Shown: positions 5,632 to 6,823 of the stretch, piece by piece
Layout of the letters: each line of letters begins with the position of its first letter
Position numbering within the stretch: position 1 is the first letter of the stretch
NCBI GenBank assembly: GCA_964551305.1
Contig: CAZKBT010000097.1
Span: forward strand, 1 to 6,823
DNA from: JBAZDC01 sp041654595
GTDB taxonomy: Bacteria; Pseudomonadota; Gammaproteobacteria; Burkholderiales; Burkholderiaceae_B
Direction: 5' to 3'
DNA: 6,823 bases
The notes under the pieces: model-generated
Databases searched by the model: none
Seen by the model: only the letters and a program-made list of their open reading frames with translations
What the model was told of the DNA's origin: nothing
Translations under genes and position numbers: made by a program

Positions 5632-6823
5632 TCAGCGCGGGATCATTTTTTTCAACAACTCTCTTTCCAATGGCATGGGTTCGCCGTAAAGCCGCGCCGC
5701 CATGATGTCGCCAGCCAACGCCGACCAGGTCAACCCGCGCGAGCCATAGCCGCACGCCATCCAGAGCCCCGCAACGGAGTCGACCGGCCCGATCACGGGC
5801 AGCCGATCGGACAAGGCGGCCCTCCAGCCCGCCCAGCCCGAGGAACGGGACCGCAACCGGCTTGCGTCCGGCGACAGGCACGCCAGCTTCGCCCGAATGT
5901 CGCGCTCGCCCTGGGCGCTGATGGCCGCCTCCGCGACGTCCGCCACGTATGTGCTTCCACCCACCGTGACACCCTGCGCCGACGGCAGCCAATAGCCTTC
6001 GCCAGACACGATCGCCCGCGCCTGGGCGTCCGACGGCTCGTCGAAATAGCTCACCTGGCCCGCCACCTTGCGCAAACCGGAGATCTTGGGCATCTCCGAC
6101 AGCGCCGGCATGCCCGTCAAACGGCGTAGATCGCTCGCGCCGCCCGCCAGGACGACGGTATCCGCTTCTCCGATCACTCCCCCGCTTTCGTCCAGAGCCT
6201 GCCAGGCGACGCCGTCGACGCGCCGCAGTTGGCCGACTTCCCGCGCCTCGGCGCGTATGCCGGACCGGGACAGCAGCGCGGATATCAAGTATTCAGGCAT
6301 CGCCAATTGCGCCTGGGGAAAATGGAGACCTCCATGATGCATCCGGATCCCGGTGATCCGCGCGGCGTCCGCCGCATCGGCCCAGCACACCCAGTCCGCG
6401 GGAAATCCCAGGAACGACAAGGCTCGGCGCCGTTCGTCGGCGCGCTGAGGATCGGTCTCCACCTCTACCGTGGAGCAGATCCTGGGCCGGGCCGGCGCAT
6501 CCAGCGGCTGCCAGCGCTGCATGGCCCGCGCCCAACCGGCGCGGCTCAAGCGCGCGCGCACGTCGTCGTCCGCATTGATCATGGGCGTCAGCGCCGCCGC
6601 GACGTGCCCCTGGTGGCTGGCTCCCAGCCCGCGCGCGAAAACAGGATCCAGCACCAGGACATCGGCGCCCCTGAGTGCAAGCGCATGCGCGACGCCGGCG
6701 CCGGCCACACCGCCGCCGACCACCAGCACGCGCCGACCGCCGCCTTCGGGCATATCCTTGCCCAGGTTGCCGCGCAGAACCGCCTGGGTCATGTGCCGCT
6801 TGCCGCCCACGCCCGCCACCCTG
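5632..6823 (-). CDS. mnmC: MnmC, FAD-dependent oxidoreductase domain (C-terminal part; gene continues past the right edge)
   Basis: MnmC finishes the mnm5s2U modification at wobble position 34 of several tRNAs. Its C-terminal FAD domain removes the carboxymethyl group from cmnm5s2U, and its N-terminal MnmD domain methylates nm5s2U. About 397 residues are visible. Counting from a GTG codon at 6819, VLVVGGGVAGAG (31-42) is the Rossmann FAD-binding motif, GLGASHQG (64-71) matches the GASG-type loop after it, and AGQVSYF (253-259), GWRAALSDRLPVIGP (331-345) and GSRGL (359-363) match MnmC C-terminal motifs. The frame stays open to the window edge, and residues KRHM (7-10) resemble the KREM at the end of the methyltransferase domain in bifunctional MnmC. 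I therefore read this as the second half of a fused protein, not a standalone one starting at 6819. It ends at an intrinsic terminator. DadA-like amino-acid oxidases share the fold but lack this context. Confidence 0.88.
   Translation of the reverse strand, partial: RVAGVGGKRHMTQAVLRGNLGKDMPEGGGRRVLVVGGGVAGAGVAHALALRGADVLVLDPVFARGLGASHQGHVAAALTPMINADDDVRARLSRAGWARAMQRWQPLDAPARPRICSTVEVETDPQRADERRRALSFLGFPADWVCWADAADAARITGIRMHHGGLHFPQAQLAMPEYLISALLSRSGIRAEAREVGQLRRVDGVAWQALDESGGVIGEADTVVLAGGASDLRRLTGMPALSEMPKISGLRKVAGQVSYFDEPSDAQARAIVSGEGYWLPSAQGVTVGGSTYVADVAEAAISAQGERDIRAKLACLSPDASRLRSRSSGWAGWRAALSDRLPVIGPVDSVAGLWMACGYGSRGLTWSALAGDIMAARLYGEPMPLERELLKKMIPR

Noticed and set aside
1..6823. CRISPR arrays, insertion sequences, integrases, toxin-antitoxin or defence modules
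   Set aside because: No regularly spaced repeats, terminal inverted repeats, or transposase or nuclease motifs were found on either strand.

Overview
The window reads like chromosome from a GC-rich betaproteobacterium, most likely an Alcaligenaceae member related to Bordetella or Achromobacter. This is inferred from strong G/C bias at third codon positions, tRNA genes with an encoded CCA end, a bifunctional-type MnmC, and the general look of the proteins. It is not proven from the sequence alone.

Layout, left to right. Positions 1-194 hold the 3' part of a tRNA-Glu gene, a complete tRNA-Asp gene and a clear intrinsic terminator. About 310 bases follow with no convincing gene. On the + strand come four genes: a small dimeric alpha-beta-barrel (antibiotic-biosynthesis-monooxygenase-like) protein with a TTG start, an ArsR/SmtB-type metal-sensing repressor, a ZitB/CzcD-type cation diffusion facilitator with histidine-rich ends, and a carboxymuconolactone-decarboxylase-like protein without the usual cysteines. 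On the - strand are a glycoside hydrolase family 31 protein, which meets the previous gene tail to tail with 8 bp between them, and the C-terminal FAD domain of MnmC, which runs off the right edge and ends at its own intrinsic terminator.

The clearest functional unit is the repressor plus the CDF transporter. The repressor carries a full SmtB-type alpha-5 zinc ligand set (Asp-X-His-X10-His-X2-Glu). Between the two genes lies a perfect 8-6-8 inverted repeat that contains the SmtB-type operator core, overlaps a good -35 box, and sits just upstream of the transporter. The simplest model is zinc-relieved repression of the exporter from a promoter internal to the pair.

The most unusual protein is the GH31 family member. 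Its fold-defining motifs are intact, but nearly every canonical catalytic and subsite -1 residue appears substituted (nucleophile Asp to Asn, acid/base Asp to Arg, subsite Asp to Ala, DIGG-motif Asp to Thr). It is probably a pseudoenzyme rather than a working glycosidase. No CRISPR array, insertion sequence, integrase or recognisable new defence or mobile system was seen.
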